Assembly (NCBI GenBank): GCA_039029135.1
Contig: JBCCGT010000012.1
Coordinates: 1 to 64,000, forward strand
From: JALZVT01 sp039029135
GTDB lineage: Bacteria; Pseudomonadota; Gammaproteobacteria; Pseudomonadales; Azotimanducaceae
Reading direction: 5' to 3'
Length of the DNA stretch: 64,000 bases
Notes under the pieces: generated by a model
What the model was told of the DNA's origin: nothing
The model's database searches: none
The model's input: the letters and a program-made list of their open reading frames with translations, nothing else
Part shown: positions 1 through 9,285 of the stretch, one piece after another
Layout of the letters: each line of letters begins with the position of its first letter
Numbering within the stretch: position 1 is the stretch's first letter
Made by a program: the position numbers and the translations under genes

Positions 1-154
1 GGGCGACGAGCACGGCCTCGCGCTCCTTCAGCAACGCCTTGATCTCTGCCTTGAGCGCGTCGCGCTTATCGTCGTCGAGAATCGCCGGCTCGTAGAGCGG
101 GATCTCCTCGTTCGACAATGTGAAGTCGGGTAGGGCTGCGTCGATCGTTTCCAT
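1..154 (-). CDS. nadA: Quinolinate synthase, N-terminal fragment (runs off the window)
   Basis: Quinolinate synthase condenses iminoaspartate with dihydroxyacetone phosphate in NAD biosynthesis, using a 4Fe-4S cluster. Only the first 51 residues are here, read leftward from an ATG at 154 until the sequence ends. They contain LKAEIKALLKEREAVLVA, which matches the conserved LLKERNAVMVAHYY stretch that opens the NadA fold. The acidic, poorly conserved first 30 residues are also normal for the family. The cluster cysteines lie outside the window. The gene is divergent from the ATP-grasp gene at 242, with 87 nt between the two starts. The call rests on one conserved segment, so it is good but not certain. 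Confidence 0.75.
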   Translation of the reverse strand, partial: METIDAALPDFTLSNEEIPLYEPAILDDDKRDALKAEIKALLKEREAVLVA

Positions 155-241
155 GGGCCCAGTTTACCACCCCGACGTAACGGGCCCTTTACATTTGCGG
201 CGGGGCCGCCCGAGGCGGCCAGCGCCCGGTACCATGGCGCC

Positions 242-1114
242 ATGCCCAGCCTCGCCCTGCTCAGCTCCGACCGCACCCCGAACAACGACAACCAGCGCAG
301 GATCAGCGCCGCGCTTGGGGCTGCAGGCTGGTTCATCGAGCGCTTTCCACACACCGCCGTCGGCCTGCGCGACGGCGTCGTCGTGGCCGGCAACTCGCCT
401 CTGGATGACTTCGATCTCGTCTGGATGCTCGGCTTGGGCAGCGCCGAGGACTTCCTCGACCGCTGCCAGATCCTCGCCGAGCTGCCCCCGGGGCGCATGG
501 TCAACAGCGCGAGCGCCATGCTGGAGCTGCACGCGAAGCACGTCTGCCTGCCACACGCACCCCCAGCGGCCTCCGGCTGCGACGCCGCGAGCCTGCTGGC
601 CTACTGCGCCCAGCGGCCGGACATCGAGCGCTGGGTGGTGAAGCCGAGCGCCGGCAGCTTCGGTCGCGACATCCGGGTCTGCGCGAGCGCGGACGAACTC
701 GAGCGCGCAATCACGCAGGCCACCGCGGGGGATCGCTATTGCGTGGTACAGGCCTTCATCGACGAGATCAGCACCGGCGAGGTCCGCTCGCTGGTGGTGG
801 GCGGTCGCATCATCGGCAGCTACCGCCGGGTGCCCGATCGCTCCTATCTGGCCAATCTGAGTCAGGGCGCGCGCGCCCAGCTATGTGCGCTCAGCGACGC
901 CGAGCGCGCGCAGATCGAAGAGGTCGCCGCGGTTCTGGACAGCCGGGGGGCGCGCTTTGCGGCCGTCGACATGGCGTTTCCGTATCTCGTCGAGACCAAC
1001 ATCGCCAACCCCGGTGGGCTGGCGACGATCGCGGGACTGGAGGGACCGTCTGTCCCAGGCCAGGCGCCCGTGAACGAGCGCCTGGCGGCGGCGCTAGGGG
1101 CACTGCTCGACTAA
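242..1114 (+). CDS. ATP-grasp family ligase, glutathione-synthetase-like
   Basis: This 290-residue protein looks like a carboxylate-amine ligase of the ATP-grasp fold, closest in style to prokaryotic glutathione synthetases. Visible elements are the ATP-binding lysine loop WVVKPSAGSFGRDI at residues 131-144, a strand with E180 followed by VRSLVV, and the metal/phosphate strand with D243, E251 and N253 before ANPGG. The N-terminal 100 residues form the usual preATP-grasp region. The substrate cannot be told from sequence; it could join an amino acid to a peptide or make a secondary metabolite. The gene stands alone, divergent from nadA and convergent with the next gene. ATG 242 is the first start in the frame. 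Confidence 0.75.
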   Translation: MPSLALLSSDRTPNNDNQRRISAALGAAGWFIERFPHTAVGLRDGVVVAGNSPLDDFDLVWMLGLGSAEDFLDRCQILAELPPGRMVNSASAMLELHAKHVCLPHAPPAASGCDAASLLAYCAQRPDIERWVVKPSAGSFGRDIRVCASADELERAITQATAGDRYCVVQAFIDEISTGEVRSLVVGGRIIGSYRRVPDRSYLANLSQGARAQLCALSDAERAQIEEVAAVLDSRGARFAAVDMAFPYLVETNIANPGGLATIAGLEGPSVPGQAPVNERLAAALGALLD

Positions 1115-1132
1115 GTTCGGCCCCGCGCGGGT

Positions 1133-1408
1133 TCAGGCGTCGTCGGCGGTCTCCCGTTCTCGCAGCACCAGGAGCTGTTGCAGGGCGTCTTCGCGCTCTT
1201 CGATAGCCGCCACCTGGGCCCGCAGCGCGCCGCGCGCTGCCCGCGGATCGCGCCCCCGCGCGGCCAGCAGCCGCTGGGTCTCGAGCCCCTCTCGCAGGCG
1301 CGCGAGCTCCGTGCGCAGCATGGCCTCCGCGGCCTCGAGAGACTCGTTCACGCGAATCACCTCGACGAGCGTTGCGTTATCAAAGCTACCGGGCTCAAAG
1401 CGCGTCAT
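1133..1408 (-). CDS. Small coiled-coil protein of unknown function
   Basis: A 91-residue protein that I do not recognise. From about residue 15 it is almost entirely charged helix rich in Glu, Arg, Leu and Ala, with a heptad-like pattern ending in LLVLRERETADDA, so it probably forms a coiled coil. The ATG at 1408 is preceded by GAGG seven bases upstream, which favours it over the upstream GTG that would add 69 Arg-rich residues unlike a protein. There is no signal peptide or membrane segment. It converges on the ATP-grasp gene with 18 nt between stops. The roughly 300 nt from 1409 to 1704 hold no other gene that I can support, only the leader of the next gene. Confidence 0.5.
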   Translation of the reverse strand: MTRFEPGSFDNATLVEVIRVNESLEAAEAMLRTELARLREGLETQRLLAARGRDPRAARGALRAQVAAIEEREDALQQLLVLRERETADDA

Positions 1409-1704
1409 GGTTGCCTCATGTTTGGGCGACCAGTATGCGCGTGTCCGACGCAGATCGGCTAGTCGCTGTCGGACGGGCGGGCCGCCCTCAGCGCTCGTGG
1501 GCGCGCGACACCGCCGTGTGTTGTCGTGACCAGCTGCGGGCAGGTGGCGCAGTCGCCACTGAACGCGCGAGATTCGGTGCCGATTTTCGATCCCGAGGTG
1601 CAATCGATTTTTCACGAGCTAGTGAGTACCCACTAATGTCCGGGGTTCTGGTGTCCAATGCTATGGTGCGGTTCCGCGCCCGGCACCGCAGGCAGCCAAG
1701 CCCC

Positions 1705-4353
1705 ATGACAGGACCCACCGTTACCACCATCCGCGCACCAGGCAGGCGGCCAACGCTGTGGGGCGGCGCGCTGCTGGCCGCGCTGCTCTGCGCCGGCGGT
1801 CTGTGTGCGAGTCTGGCAGCGGCGGCAGAAGACTACCTGACGCCCGCCCAGCGCGCGGCGGTGCAGAGCCTGAAGGCGCAGGTCGCCGCCGCCGCGACCA
1901 CCCCGAGCACACGCGGCGAGCGCGCGCGGGTGTTTCACGACTGGCTCAACGCCTATGCGCTCACCGGCCAGGGTATACCCGTCAACGCGACGCTCGCGGT
2001 CGTCGGCACGCTGACCTACAACAATCGACCGGGCGCCGATGCGGCGCTGGACGCCATGATTCGCGAGTTCACGCTGCTGGACGAGGCACCCGACGCGGTC
2101 GGTACCCTGCGCGCCGATCTCGGACCCTTTCCGGCACGCGGCTTTGTGACGCTGCGCCAGACCTACACCGTCGGCAGCCGCGCGATCCAGCGCAGCGGCG
2201 GCCTGCTCGTCGCGCGCCACTTCATGCCCCGCTACGGCGCGTTCCAGGCCACCGACCCCGCCGCCGACAATTACGTCAGCATCGCAGCATCGAATCCAGG
2301 CGTCGCTTTCACCGCGGACCAGGTCGGCTACGGCGGTATGCACGGCGGATTCCGCGGCAGCGCGCCGACGCTGTTCTTTCGACTGACCGAAGGCGAACTG
2401 ACCCCCGGCGACACGGTCACCATCACCTACGGCGATCGCGCGGGCGGCAGCCGCGGCTTCGAGATGTCGCGCATCGCCTCGGACCGCATGCCGCTGCCGC
2501 TGTACGTCGATCTCGACGGCTCCGGCCACTTCCTGACGCTGCCCATCCAGCCCATCGAGGTGGTCGGCGGGCCGGTCGCCGGCATCCACGGCTTCGCGCC
2601 CAGCGTGGTCGGCGTCAACGAGCCGTTCGATCTGCATGTACGGGTGCGGGATCGGGACTTCAATCGCGCGACCGGGCTGCTGCCCGGCTGGCAGGTGCTG
2701 CTCGATGGCAAGCCCTACTCGACGCTGCCAGACGGCGAGGAGCCCATGCGCACCGTCGCCGGGATCAAGCTCGCCGAGCCCGGCGTGTACCGCTTCAGCA
2801 TCCGCTCGGATCGCGGCCAAATCGTCGGCACCGCCAATCCAGTGCTGGTCGAGGCGAACCCCCAAACGCGTGTCTATTGGGGCGACACCCACGGCCACTC
2901 CGGCTACGCGGAGGGGGTTGGTACGCCGGATCGTTTCATGCGCTGGGCCCGAGACGACGCCAGGCTCGACTTCGTGACCCACTCCGAGCACGACATCTGG
3001 CTGGACGCCTTCGAGTGGCGCACTCTCGCGGCTAAAGTCACGGACTACGACCGCCCCGGTAGCTTCGTCGCCTATCTCGGCTATGAGTGGACGGTAAACA
3101 ACACCCAGGGCGGCCATCACAACGTCCTGTTCCGCTCGCCGTACGAAGGCGCAGCATCCGCACAGCCGGGTGCGCCCCGCCGCATCGTTAACGCCCAGTT
3201 CTTCCCGACGTTGAGCCAGCTGCACGCGGGGTTGCGCGCGCACCACCCGCCGCGCGACGTCCTCGTCATACCCCACGCGCATCAGGCCGGCGACTATCGG
3301 CTCGGCGATCCGGCGCTGGAGCCGCTCATTGAGATCATGTCCCAGCACGGCGATTTCGAGTGGTTCGGGCGGGCATATTTGCGCCAGGGACACCGCGTCG
3401 GCTTCATCGCGGCCAGCGACAATCATCTCAGCCAGCCCGGCTACACGATGCCGCAGGGGGGTTCCCTGTCGCAGCGAGGTGGGTTGGCCGCTGTGCTCGC
3501 GCGAGAGCACGGCCGCGACGCGCTGTTCAACGCCATGCGCGAGCGCCGCACCTACGCGACCAGCGGCGAGCGCATGATCCTGCGGTTCGCCGTCAACGAC
3601 ACGTCCATGGGCGGGCAAGGGGTGTTCGCCGAGCGGCGCGCCATCACCGGACGGGTGATCGGTACCGCGCCGATCGACACGGTCACCGTGTTTCGTAACG
3701 ACGAGGTGCTGTGGCAGCGCCGCTACGCCGATGCGTCCCCCGCCTCCGCGACGGCGCGAGACGGCGGCTATCGGGTGACGTTCCAAAGCCCGTCGCGGCC
3801 CGCGCAGCGCGGCGACAACCCGCGCGGCTGGCGCCACTGGGTCGGCACGCTGACCGTCCGGGGGGCACAGATCGAGGCGGCGACGCCCGTCAACTTCGAA
3901 AACCTCGCCGCATCGCGCTTCGCCACTGACGGCAACGCTATCCGCTTCGCGACGCTAACCCGCGGCAACTCAAGCTCCATCGACCTGACCCTGCGGGACG
4001 TGAAACGCGGCGCGCGGATAGACATTAGCCTGGAGCCAGCCCGGGAGTTCGGCGGCGCGCCCCAGATCTGGCGCCGTCACGCGGCGCTGCCGGCCAGCCG
4101 ACTGTCGCTGTCCGTGCAGGACCTGGCGCGCACCGGCGCGGCTAACGCCGTCGCGAAGACGCTGCCGAGCGAGTCCTGGGAAGACAGCGTCACGCTGCGG
4201 CGACTCGATCGCGACGGACCGTTGGATGTGCGCTTCGACATCGACGACAGCTCCACCAACCAGGGCGACTACTATTTCGTGCGCGCGACCCAGACCAATG
4301 ACGCGACCGCCTGGTCCAGCCCCGTCTGGATCGGCGGCTATCCGCCGCGTTGA
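1705..4353 (+). CDS. Secreted DUF3604 (PHP-like) metal-dependent hydrolase
   Basis: An 882-residue exported protein of the DUF3604 family. After a signal peptide (hydrophobic core about residues 18-38, ending ASLAAAAED) comes an N-terminal beta-rich region. The conserved core starts near residue 389 with YWGDTHGHSGY, followed by THSEHD (about 424), VIPHAHQ (about 520) and AASDNH (about 568). These His/Asp clusters are the pattern of PHP-type metal sites. No substrate is established for the family that I can name; the proteins are found in environmental bacteria. The frame is open from 1372, but the stretch before 1705 lacks protein character and would bury the signal peptide. A second candidate start is ATG 1663. 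A lipoprotein gene follows 66 nt downstream. Confidence 0.8.
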   Translation: MTGPTVTTIRAPGRRPTLWGGALLAALLCAGGLCASLAAAAEDYLTPAQRAAVQSLKAQVAAAATTPSTRGERARVFHDWLNAYALTGQGIPVNATLAVVGTLTYNNRPGADAALDAMIREFTLLDEAPDAVGTLRADLGPFPARGFVTLRQTYTVGSRAIQRSGGLLVARHFMPRYGAFQATDPAADNYVSIAASNPGVAFTADQVGYGGMHGGFRGSAPTLFFRLTEGELTPGDTVTITYGDRAGGSRGFEMSRIASDRMPLPLYVDLDGSGHFLTLPIQPIEVVGGPVAGIHGFAPSVVGVNEPFDLHVRVRDRDFNRATGLLPGWQVLLDGKPYSTLPDGEEPMRTVAGIKLAEPGVYRFSIRSDRGQIVGTANPVLVEANPQTRVYWGDTHGHSGYAEGVGTPDRFMRWARDDARLDFVTHSEHDIWLDAFEWRTLAAKVTDYDRPGSFVAYLGYEWTVNNTQGGHHNVLFRSPYEGAASAQPGAPRRIVNAQFFPTLSQLHAGLRAHHPPRDVLVIPHAHQAGDYRLGDPALEPLIEIMSQHGDFEWFGRAYLRQGHRVGFIAASDNHLSQPGYTMPQGGSLSQRGGLAAVLAREHGRDALFNAMRERRTYATSGERMILRFAVNDTSMGGQGVFAERRAITGRVIGTAPIDTVTVFRNDEVLWQRRYADASPASATARDGGYRVTFQSPSRPAQRGDNPRGWRHWVGTLTVRGAQIEAATPVNFENLAASRFATDGNAIRFATLTRGNSSSIDLTLRDVKRGARIDISLEPAREFGGAPQIWRRHAALPASRLSLSVQDLARTGAANAVAKTLPSESWEDSVTLRRLDRDGPLDVRFDIDDSSTNQGDYYFVRATQTNDATAWSSPVWIGGYPPR

Positions 4354-4419
4354 AGCCCGCACCTATCGGCGCCCCAGCCACGCACTGACAACCATTCAAG
4401 ACCACCGAGGAGCCCAACC

Positions 4420-4875
4420 ATGAAACACCTGCGTGCGAGCGTGCTCGCGCTCATCGGGCTGACCCTGTCGGGCTGCGCAAGCCTGACGCCCGCGGAGATC
4501 TGCTCCGCCCAGTGGATCAAGCCGCGGGCCGATGCGGCGATCGACGGTTTCAAGACCAACGCGGACGGCGCGCTGAACGCGCTGCGCAGGGCCAGCGAAG
4601 ACATCGCGACCGACGGCAAGCTGGGGCTCGCGCGACGGGCGGTGGTCCTTGTGAGCCTGACGCGTCTGGTCGGTCAGTTTCGCGACGGCCAGGCGCTCCG
4701 CGACCTGCGTACGCTAGGCCAGACCTGCAACGACCCGGATCTGGCGCTGCGCGCCTTTACCGACGTCCTCGGCGAATACGGCGCGCCGCAGAGCGCGATC
4801 GATCTCTTGAACGAGGTGGAGACGTTTCGCGAACTGCTGCGCGAACAGCGGGCGCTGGGCGCGACCTCGGGCTGA
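4420..4875 (+). CDS. Small lipoprotein, unknown function
   Basis: A 151-residue predicted lipoprotein. The N-terminus has two basic residues, a short hydrophobic core and the lipobox LSGC with the lipidated cysteine at residue 19. The mature part is helical, with two further cysteines (in AEICSAQ and GQTCNDP) that could form a disulphide. An Ala-Ser after the lipidated cysteine suggests outer-membrane sorting by Lol rules, which is inference. ATG 4420 follows GAGG about ten bases upstream. It lies 66 nt after the DUF3604 gene on the same strand, so the two may be co-transcribed. I do not recognise the family. Confidence 0.65.
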   Translation: MKHLRASVLALIGLTLSGCASLTPAEICSAQWIKPRADAAIDGFKTNADGALNALRRASEDIATDGKLGLARRAVVLVSLTRLVGQFRDGQALRDLRTLGQTCNDPDLALRAFTDVLGEYGAPQSAIDLLNEVETFRELLREQRALGATSG

Positions 4876-4897
4876 CCCTCGGCGACTCGGCGGGTGG

Positions 4898-5401
4898 CTA
4901 GTCGGCGCTAGCGCCGAAGGCGCGCGGATACTGACGCGCGAGGCGATCGTCGCGCCTTGATGGGGCCGGCGGACCCTGGCGCCGCAGACCACCATAGCGG
5001 TCGAATCGCGGGCGGTAGAAACCGCGCGCGATCGGCGGGGCAACGTAGCGGGTATCAACGACGACGGGCGCGGCGGCAGCGGCGCGCTCTCTGCGCCGTT
5101 CGGTCACCCGCGCACTGCGTGCCTGCGCATCGGCCCTGCGCTCGGCGGCGAGCGCCAGCGCCACGGCGAGCATGTCGTCATGGCGCTCGGCAACCGCCTC
5201 GGGGTCAGAGACGCTGAACGCGGCGTCGCGCAGCTGCACCGGCGCGCCTTCGACGTGGTCGGAGAAGACCGGTTCGCCGTGCTCGCCGGTGCTGCGATAG
5301 ATCGTGTCGGCCTGGGCCGCTGAGGCAAGCGCAAGCAGACCTGCGCCAAGCAACAGCCTTGCGGTCGGCCAGCGGCATTTAGAGCTGAGTTTTGAGCGCA
5401 C
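4898..5401 (-). CDS. Exported DUF4124-type protein
   Basis: A 167-residue protein with a signal peptide (about residues 14-32, cleaved near AQA-DT). Right after it comes TIYRSTGEHGEPVFSDH, the short beta motif typical of DUF4124 domains, found at the N-terminus of many gammaproteobacterial periplasmic proteins. The remainder is a charged helix followed by an Arg/Pro/Tyr-rich tail of low complexity. No catalytic residues are apparent. It converges on the lipoprotein gene at 4420 with 22 nt between the stops. The function of DUF4124 is not established. Confidence 0.6.
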   Translation of the reverse strand: MRSKLSSKCRWPTARLLLGAGLLALASAAQADTIYRSTGEHGEPVFSDHVEGAPVQLRDAAFSVSDPEAVAERHDDMLAVALALAAERRADAQARSARVTERRRERAAAAAPVVVDTRYVAPPIARGFYRPRFDRYGGLRRQGPPAPSRRDDRLARQYPRAFGASAD

Positions 5402-5525
5402 CAGGAACTCCCGGAATCCGCGGGCTTTTGCACTTTAGACCAGTCGCGTCAGATCAGTCGCTTCAAACCAGACGAAGAAAGGCGTTGCTGATTCGATCGG
5501 CGGGGTGCCGGCCGGCAGCGAGCAG

Positions 5526-6032
5526 TCAGCCCAAACAGGACTCTTTGTAGCGTTTCTCGAGAGTATTGACTCTCTTGCGGACATCCAGTTCCCCGAGGTA
5601 CACCCGTTCACCGGTGGCGGGATTCTCCTCATAGAAGACGCCGCCGCCTTTCATCGATTCGATTTCCGCCGCGATGCGATCGCACTGGGCCTTGCGCTTC
5701 GCCCGGTTCGACTCGGCCCGTGCATCGCGCCGCTCGCGCGCGGCCGCGAGCGCGCGGCTCTCCTCGATGCGCCGCAGCGCAAGCTGTGTCTGCTCATGCG
5801 CGCTCAGGGCCTCTTGCGGATCGGGTGCCTGCGGGTTGCGATTTTCCCAGCGACGGCGGTTTTCGGCCTCCAGCGCGGCGAAGCGCTCGCGGCTTTCGGG
5901 GTCGAGCCGGCGCAGGAAGTCCGGCGAGAACATGGGCTGATATTCGGCGGCGAGAGAGGTCGCAGGAAAGGAGGCGAGCGCGATGCCCGCGAAGACAGCC
6001 AGACCCAGAAAGATGGTGCGTCTGTCGATCAT
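5526..6032 (-). CDS. Exported helical protein, unknown function
   Basis: A 168-residue protein starting with a clear signal peptide, MIDRRTIFLG then a hydrophobic run to about residue 28. The mature part is mostly charged helix rich in Arg, Glu and Ala, with two cysteines (KAQCDR and KESCLG). Near the C-terminus, FYEENPATGERVYLGE looks like a small beta hairpin of the DUF4124 type. ATG 6032 is chosen because the upstream extension to 6188 is Arg-rich and would hide the signal. It follows the MBL-fold gene by 94 nt on the same strand, and the exported gene at 5401 is next downstream. Confidence 0.55.
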   Translation of the reverse strand: MIDRRTIFLGLAVFAGIALASFPATSLAAEYQPMFSPDFLRRLDPESRERFAALEAENRRRWENRNPQAPDPQEALSAHEQTQLALRRIEESRALAAARERRDARAESNRAKRKAQCDRIAAEIESMKGGGVFYEENPATGERVYLGELDVRKRVNTLEKRYKESCLG

Positions 6033-6126
6033 GGCGACATTGTAAACGCACCGCCGACGAGGTTCTTGGACCTGAGTCTCGCCGCGCCGCTCGGGGCGCG
6101 CCGTGGCCGCGGCTGCGCCTGGGGGC

Positions 6127-6984
6127 CTAGTAGTCGAGGCGGTAGCTCGCGCCGTCGCGCACCAGCCGCCCCGCGGTAGGCGTCGCAAAGTGGGTGCCCA
6201 GAATCAGCACCGGCCGATCGGCATAACGGGCCATGAACTCGCGGCGGGTCACCGTGCTGCGTGCCTGATCGGTATCGGCCGTGCTCGCCCAGTCCGCGTG
6301 GGCGATCTGGCAGGGATGGTGGATCATGTCACCAGTGATCACGGCCTCCTCGCCGCGCGAGCTGATGTGAATACTCACGTGGCCCGGGGTATGCCCGGGC
6401 GTGGGTTCCAGCCGGATCTCAGGGCACACCTCGAAGTCACCCGCCACGAAATCCGCCAGCCCGGCATCGATGATCGGCCGCACCGAATCCTCGATGACCG
6501 GTCCGTACTCCTGTTCCTCATGCTGCCAGTGCGCCCACTCGTCTTCGGCATACAGGTAGCGCGCCTGGGTAAAAGTCGGCACGTAGGCGCCGTCGACCAG
6601 CCGTGTGTTCCAGCCAACGTGATCGACGTGCATGTGGGTGCACAGCACGGTGTCGAACCGCTCCGCGGCGAAGCCCCCGGCGTCCAGACGATCGAGAAAA
6701 TCGGTCTGCATGTGGTTCCATTTCGGATAGGCGCGCTCCTTGTCGTTGCCGATGCAGGTGTCGACGAGGATCAGGCGATCGGGCGTCTCGACGACAAAGC
6801 TATGCATGCTGAGAATCATCCGGCCACGCTCGTCTATAAAGGGCGCGAGCCACGGTAGCGAACGCAGCGCCTCGGGCGTGGCCTGGGGTAGCAGATGCGG
6901 GCCGAGGGAGGCCGTCGTGAGTTCGACGTAGCGATGGATCCTGACGTCGCCGATCTGCCAGCGCAGCGTATCCATGAGACTCAT
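6127..6984 (-). CDS. MBL-fold metallo-hydrolase
   Basis: A 285-residue cytoplasmic hydrolase of the metallo-beta-lactamase fold. The metal motif HMHVDH lies at residues 117-122, followed by the PGHTPGH loop with the third histidine, the GDM aspartate, and a final THF histidine near the C-terminus. This binuclear zinc set is complete. The arrangement resembles lactonase-like subfamilies, but the substrate is not readable. It is the last gene of a likely operon: SDR (8509-9285), GPH transporter (7015-8466), then this gene 30 nt later. Together they could import and process a sugar-like or lactone-like compound, which is inference. Confidence 0.8.
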   Translation of the reverse strand: MSLMDTLRWQIGDVRIHRYVELTTASLGPHLLPQATPEALRSLPWLAPFIDERGRMILSMHSFVVETPDRLILVDTCIGNDKERAYPKWNHMQTDFLDRLDAGGFAAERFDTVLCTHMHVDHVGWNTRLVDGAYVPTFTQARYLYAEDEWAHWQHEEQEYGPVIEDSVRPIIDAGLADFVAGDFEVCPEIRLEPTPGHTPGHVSIHISSRGEEAVITGDMIHHPCQIAHADWASTADTDQARSTVTRREFMARYADRPVLILGTHFATPTAGRLVRDGASYRLDY

Positions 6985-7014
6985 TATTGTTCCCCTCTTT
7001 GCCCGGCCCAGAAA

Positions 7015-8466
7015 CTACGGCTCGCGCGCGCGCGAATCCAGCACCGCGCGTATGCGCGCGTGCTCCGCCTCATCGAGACGAAAACGCGAGAACAGCAGCA
7101 CCCCGATGCCATAGCACAGCAGCGGCATCGCACCGTACAGACCAACCATCGCTACTTTCACGAGCTGGGTCTGCTCGGCGTTGGGCACAAAACCGGTGAG
7201 CTGCAACACGAAGCCGGTCATCAGCAGCATGACGCCGTAGGCGCTCTTGTAGACGAAGTTCCAGGCGGCGAAATAGGACCCCTCCTTGCGCTCTCCGGTC
7301 TCGTGCTCGTCGAAGTCGATGACGTCGCTCTGGACCGACGGACCGATCGTGCCGCCGCAGCCGGCTGCCAGTCCCGCGAACGCGGCGAGCACGAAGATGA
7401 TCCAGACGCGCGCGTCCTGAGAATCGACGAAGGCCAGCGACACCATGCCGCCGAAGGACAGGCCCGTGAGCGCCATGGAGAACATCCACAGCCGTTTCTT
7501 TCCAAATCGCCGCGACAGCGGCAGCCACATCGGCACCGAGATCGTCGACGGAATCATGTACGCAAGGATGATGGCCGGCGCGAGCTGCGGCGTGCCCACG
7601 ACATACTGGGTCACGTACAGCGTCAGCGCGCCGATCGCCGCGCTGCCGATGTTCTCGATGAAGGTGACGATGATCAGCAGCCGCGCGTGCCGATTGCGCC
7701 ACACGTCGCTGTACGCCTGCCAGGGGCTGCCGGCGGCGCGGCCGCTGAACTCCGGCCGTTCGCGCAGACCCGCGACCGCAAGGCAAACCACGATCGTCAG
7801 CACGATGCCGGCGATGGCGGCGTGATCGAACACGGTGGCCCGCAAGAGCGCGTGCCCGTCGCTCTCCGACGCCTGCGCCGCCTCCGCCGAAATGAAGATC
7901 TGCATGGAGATCAGCGCGAGAATGCTGCCGAAGGTGTAGAACATGTGGCGCATGCCAAACAGCCGACTGCGCTCGTGATAGTTGATCGAGATCTCGGCGC
8001 CGAGCGACATGTGCGGCACGAACAGCACGCTGGCGAGGCCATAGAAGCCGATGATCGCCACAGCCATCCAGACAATGACGCCGGTCTCGCCGAGCGTGAC
8101 CGGCGGCGCGAAGACCATCAGAAACGACAGGCCGATGACGGGTATCGAGGCCAGCATCCAACTGCGCCGGCGCCCCAGCCGACTGCGCGTGCGGTCGCTC
8201 AGGTATCCCACCAGCGGATCGGAGACGGCGTCCCAGATGCGGCTGATGCTGAAAATGACGCCCATGACCGCAGGCGCTATCAGCAGCACGTCGGTCGAGA
8301 ACTTCATGACGTACAGCGACATCAGCAGGTACATGTAGCCCATGACCACGCCGGGCGCGCCGTAGGCGAACACGGTCGGCCAGGACACGGTTTCCGTCCG
8401 CTGCTGCGCGATCGCCTCGCTCACGGACTGCCGGTCTTTCGCGTCAAGGTTGCGGCCGCGCCGCAC
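7015..8466 (-). CDS. MFS/GPH-type sugar:cation symporter
   Basis: A membrane transporter of about 483 residues with the layout of the glycoside-pentoside-hexuronide:cation symporter family. Around twelve hydrophobic segments can be counted. The cytoplasmic loop DPLVGYLSDRTRSRLGRR after the second segment and the later stretch QSDVIDFDEHETGERKEG are family signatures. Such proteins take up sugars or glycosides with a cation, although many uncharacterised members have other substrates. The start is uncertain: GTG 8466 opens the frame without a strong ribosome site, and an internal GTG 14 codons later is possible. It lies between the SDR and MBL genes, 42 and 30 nt away. Confidence 0.8.
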   Translation of the reverse strand: MRRGRNLDAKDRQSVSEAIAQQRTETVSWPTVFAYGAPGVVMGYMYLLMSLYVMKFSTDVLLIAPAVMGVIFSISRIWDAVSDPLVGYLSDRTRSRLGRRRSWMLASIPVIGLSFLMVFAPPVTLGETGVIVWMAVAIIGFYGLASVLFVPHMSLGAEISINYHERSRLFGMRHMFYTFGSILALISMQIFISAEAAQASESDGHALLRATVFDHAAIAGIVLTIVVCLAVAGLRERPEFSGRAAGSPWQAYSDVWRNRHARLLIIVTFIENIGSAAIGALTLYVTQYVVGTPQLAPAIILAYMIPSTISVPMWLPLSRRFGKKRLWMFSMALTGLSFGGMVSLAFVDSQDARVWIIFVLAAFAGLAAGCGGTIGPSVQSDVIDFDEHETGERKEGSYFAAWNFVYKSAYGVMLLMTGFVLQLTGFVPNAEQTQLVKVAMVGLYGAMPLLCYGIGVLLFSRFRLDEAEHARIRAVLDSRAREP

Positions 8467-8508
8467 ATAGGGTGTGCCGAGAGCCCGGACCGCCTGGCTG
8501 GGCGCGCA

Positions 8509-9285
8509 TCAGGCGTTGCGGATCGTTAATCCACCGTCGACGGGCAGGGTAACGCCCGTGATGAACGACGCCGCGGGAAGCACGAGCGACAGGGTGCCGT
8601 GGGCCACTTCCTCCGGATCCGCGTAGCGCCGCAGCGCCACCCGGCGCTTGGCGAAGATCGTCTTGTGTTCTTCGGGAATCGCCTGGGTCATGCCGGTCTT
8701 GATCGGGCCCGGGCAGATGCAGTTAACCGTGATGCGTTCGGGTCCGAGCTCGACGGCGAGCGACCGCGTCAGGCCGATGACGCCGGTCTTGGACGCGGTG
8801 TAGGGACCGCCGCCAGCGGTCGCGCCGAGACCCTCGGTAGAGGCGATGTTGACGATCCGCGGGTGTTCGGCCTGGCGCAGCCAGGGCAGCGCCGCGCGCA
8901 CGGCCTTGATCTGCGCGCTGAGCATCACGGCCAGCGACTTGTCCCAGGCCGCGTCATAGTCTTCGCTGTCGATGGGCGCGCGAATCGAGATGCCCGCGTT
9001 GTTGACGAGGATGTCGATCGCGCCGAAGTCGGCGGCGATCTGTTCGATGGTGGGACGAATCTTCGCCCCGTCCGATAGGTCGAGGGCATAGGCGCGCACC
9101 TCGCTTCCGGCGGCCGCGATGTGCGCCGTCTCGGCCTCGAGCGGCTCGGCGTTGATGTCGATCAGGGCGAGTCTGGCGCCCGCGTCCGCAAACACCCGCG
9201 CGGTTGCCTGGCCCATGCCGCTGGCAGCGCCCGTGATGATTGCGACCTTGCCTTCGATCGAGCGACTGAGCTGAGCGAGTGCCAT
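8509..9285 (-). CDS. SDR-family NAD(P)-dependent oxidoreductase
   Basis: A 258-residue classical short-chain dehydrogenase/reductase. The cofactor motif TGAASGMG is at residues 18-25, NNAG at 95-98, and the catalytic set is Ser149, Tyr162 and Lys166 (YTASK). The aspartate after the second strand (IDINAE, D43) favours NAD over NADP by family rules. The C-terminus GVTLPVDGG is also typical. AGGAGG lies eight bases before ATG 9285, so the start is well supported. It is the first gene of the SDR-transporter-hydrolase group and is divergent from dinB. The substrate is unknown; a sugar, polyol or hydroxy-lipid would fit the family. Confidence 0.85.
   Translation of the reverse strand: MALAQLSRSIEGKVAIITGAASGMGQATARVFADAGARLALIDINAEPLEAETAHIAAAGSEVRAYALDLSDGAKIRPTIEQIAADFGAIDILVNNAGISIRAPIDSEDYDAAWDKSLAVMLSAQIKAVRAALPWLRQAEHPRIVNIASTEGLGATAGGGPYTASKTGVIGLTRSLAVELGPERITVNCICPGPIKTGMTQAIPEEHKTIFAKRRVALRRYADPEEVAHGTLSLVLPAASFITGVTLPVDGGLTIRNA

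Noticed and set aside
1633..3837. 734-codon open frame on the minus strand
   Set aside because: It is the mirror of the DUF3604 gene in high-GC DNA; it has low-complexity Arg/Val/Ala sequence, no recognisable motif, and the plus frame holds conserved metal motifs.
6895..8529. 544-codon open frame on the plus strand
   Set aside because: It is antisense to the GPH transporter; the His/Arg/Asp-rich product is typical of reverse-complemented membrane-helix codons.
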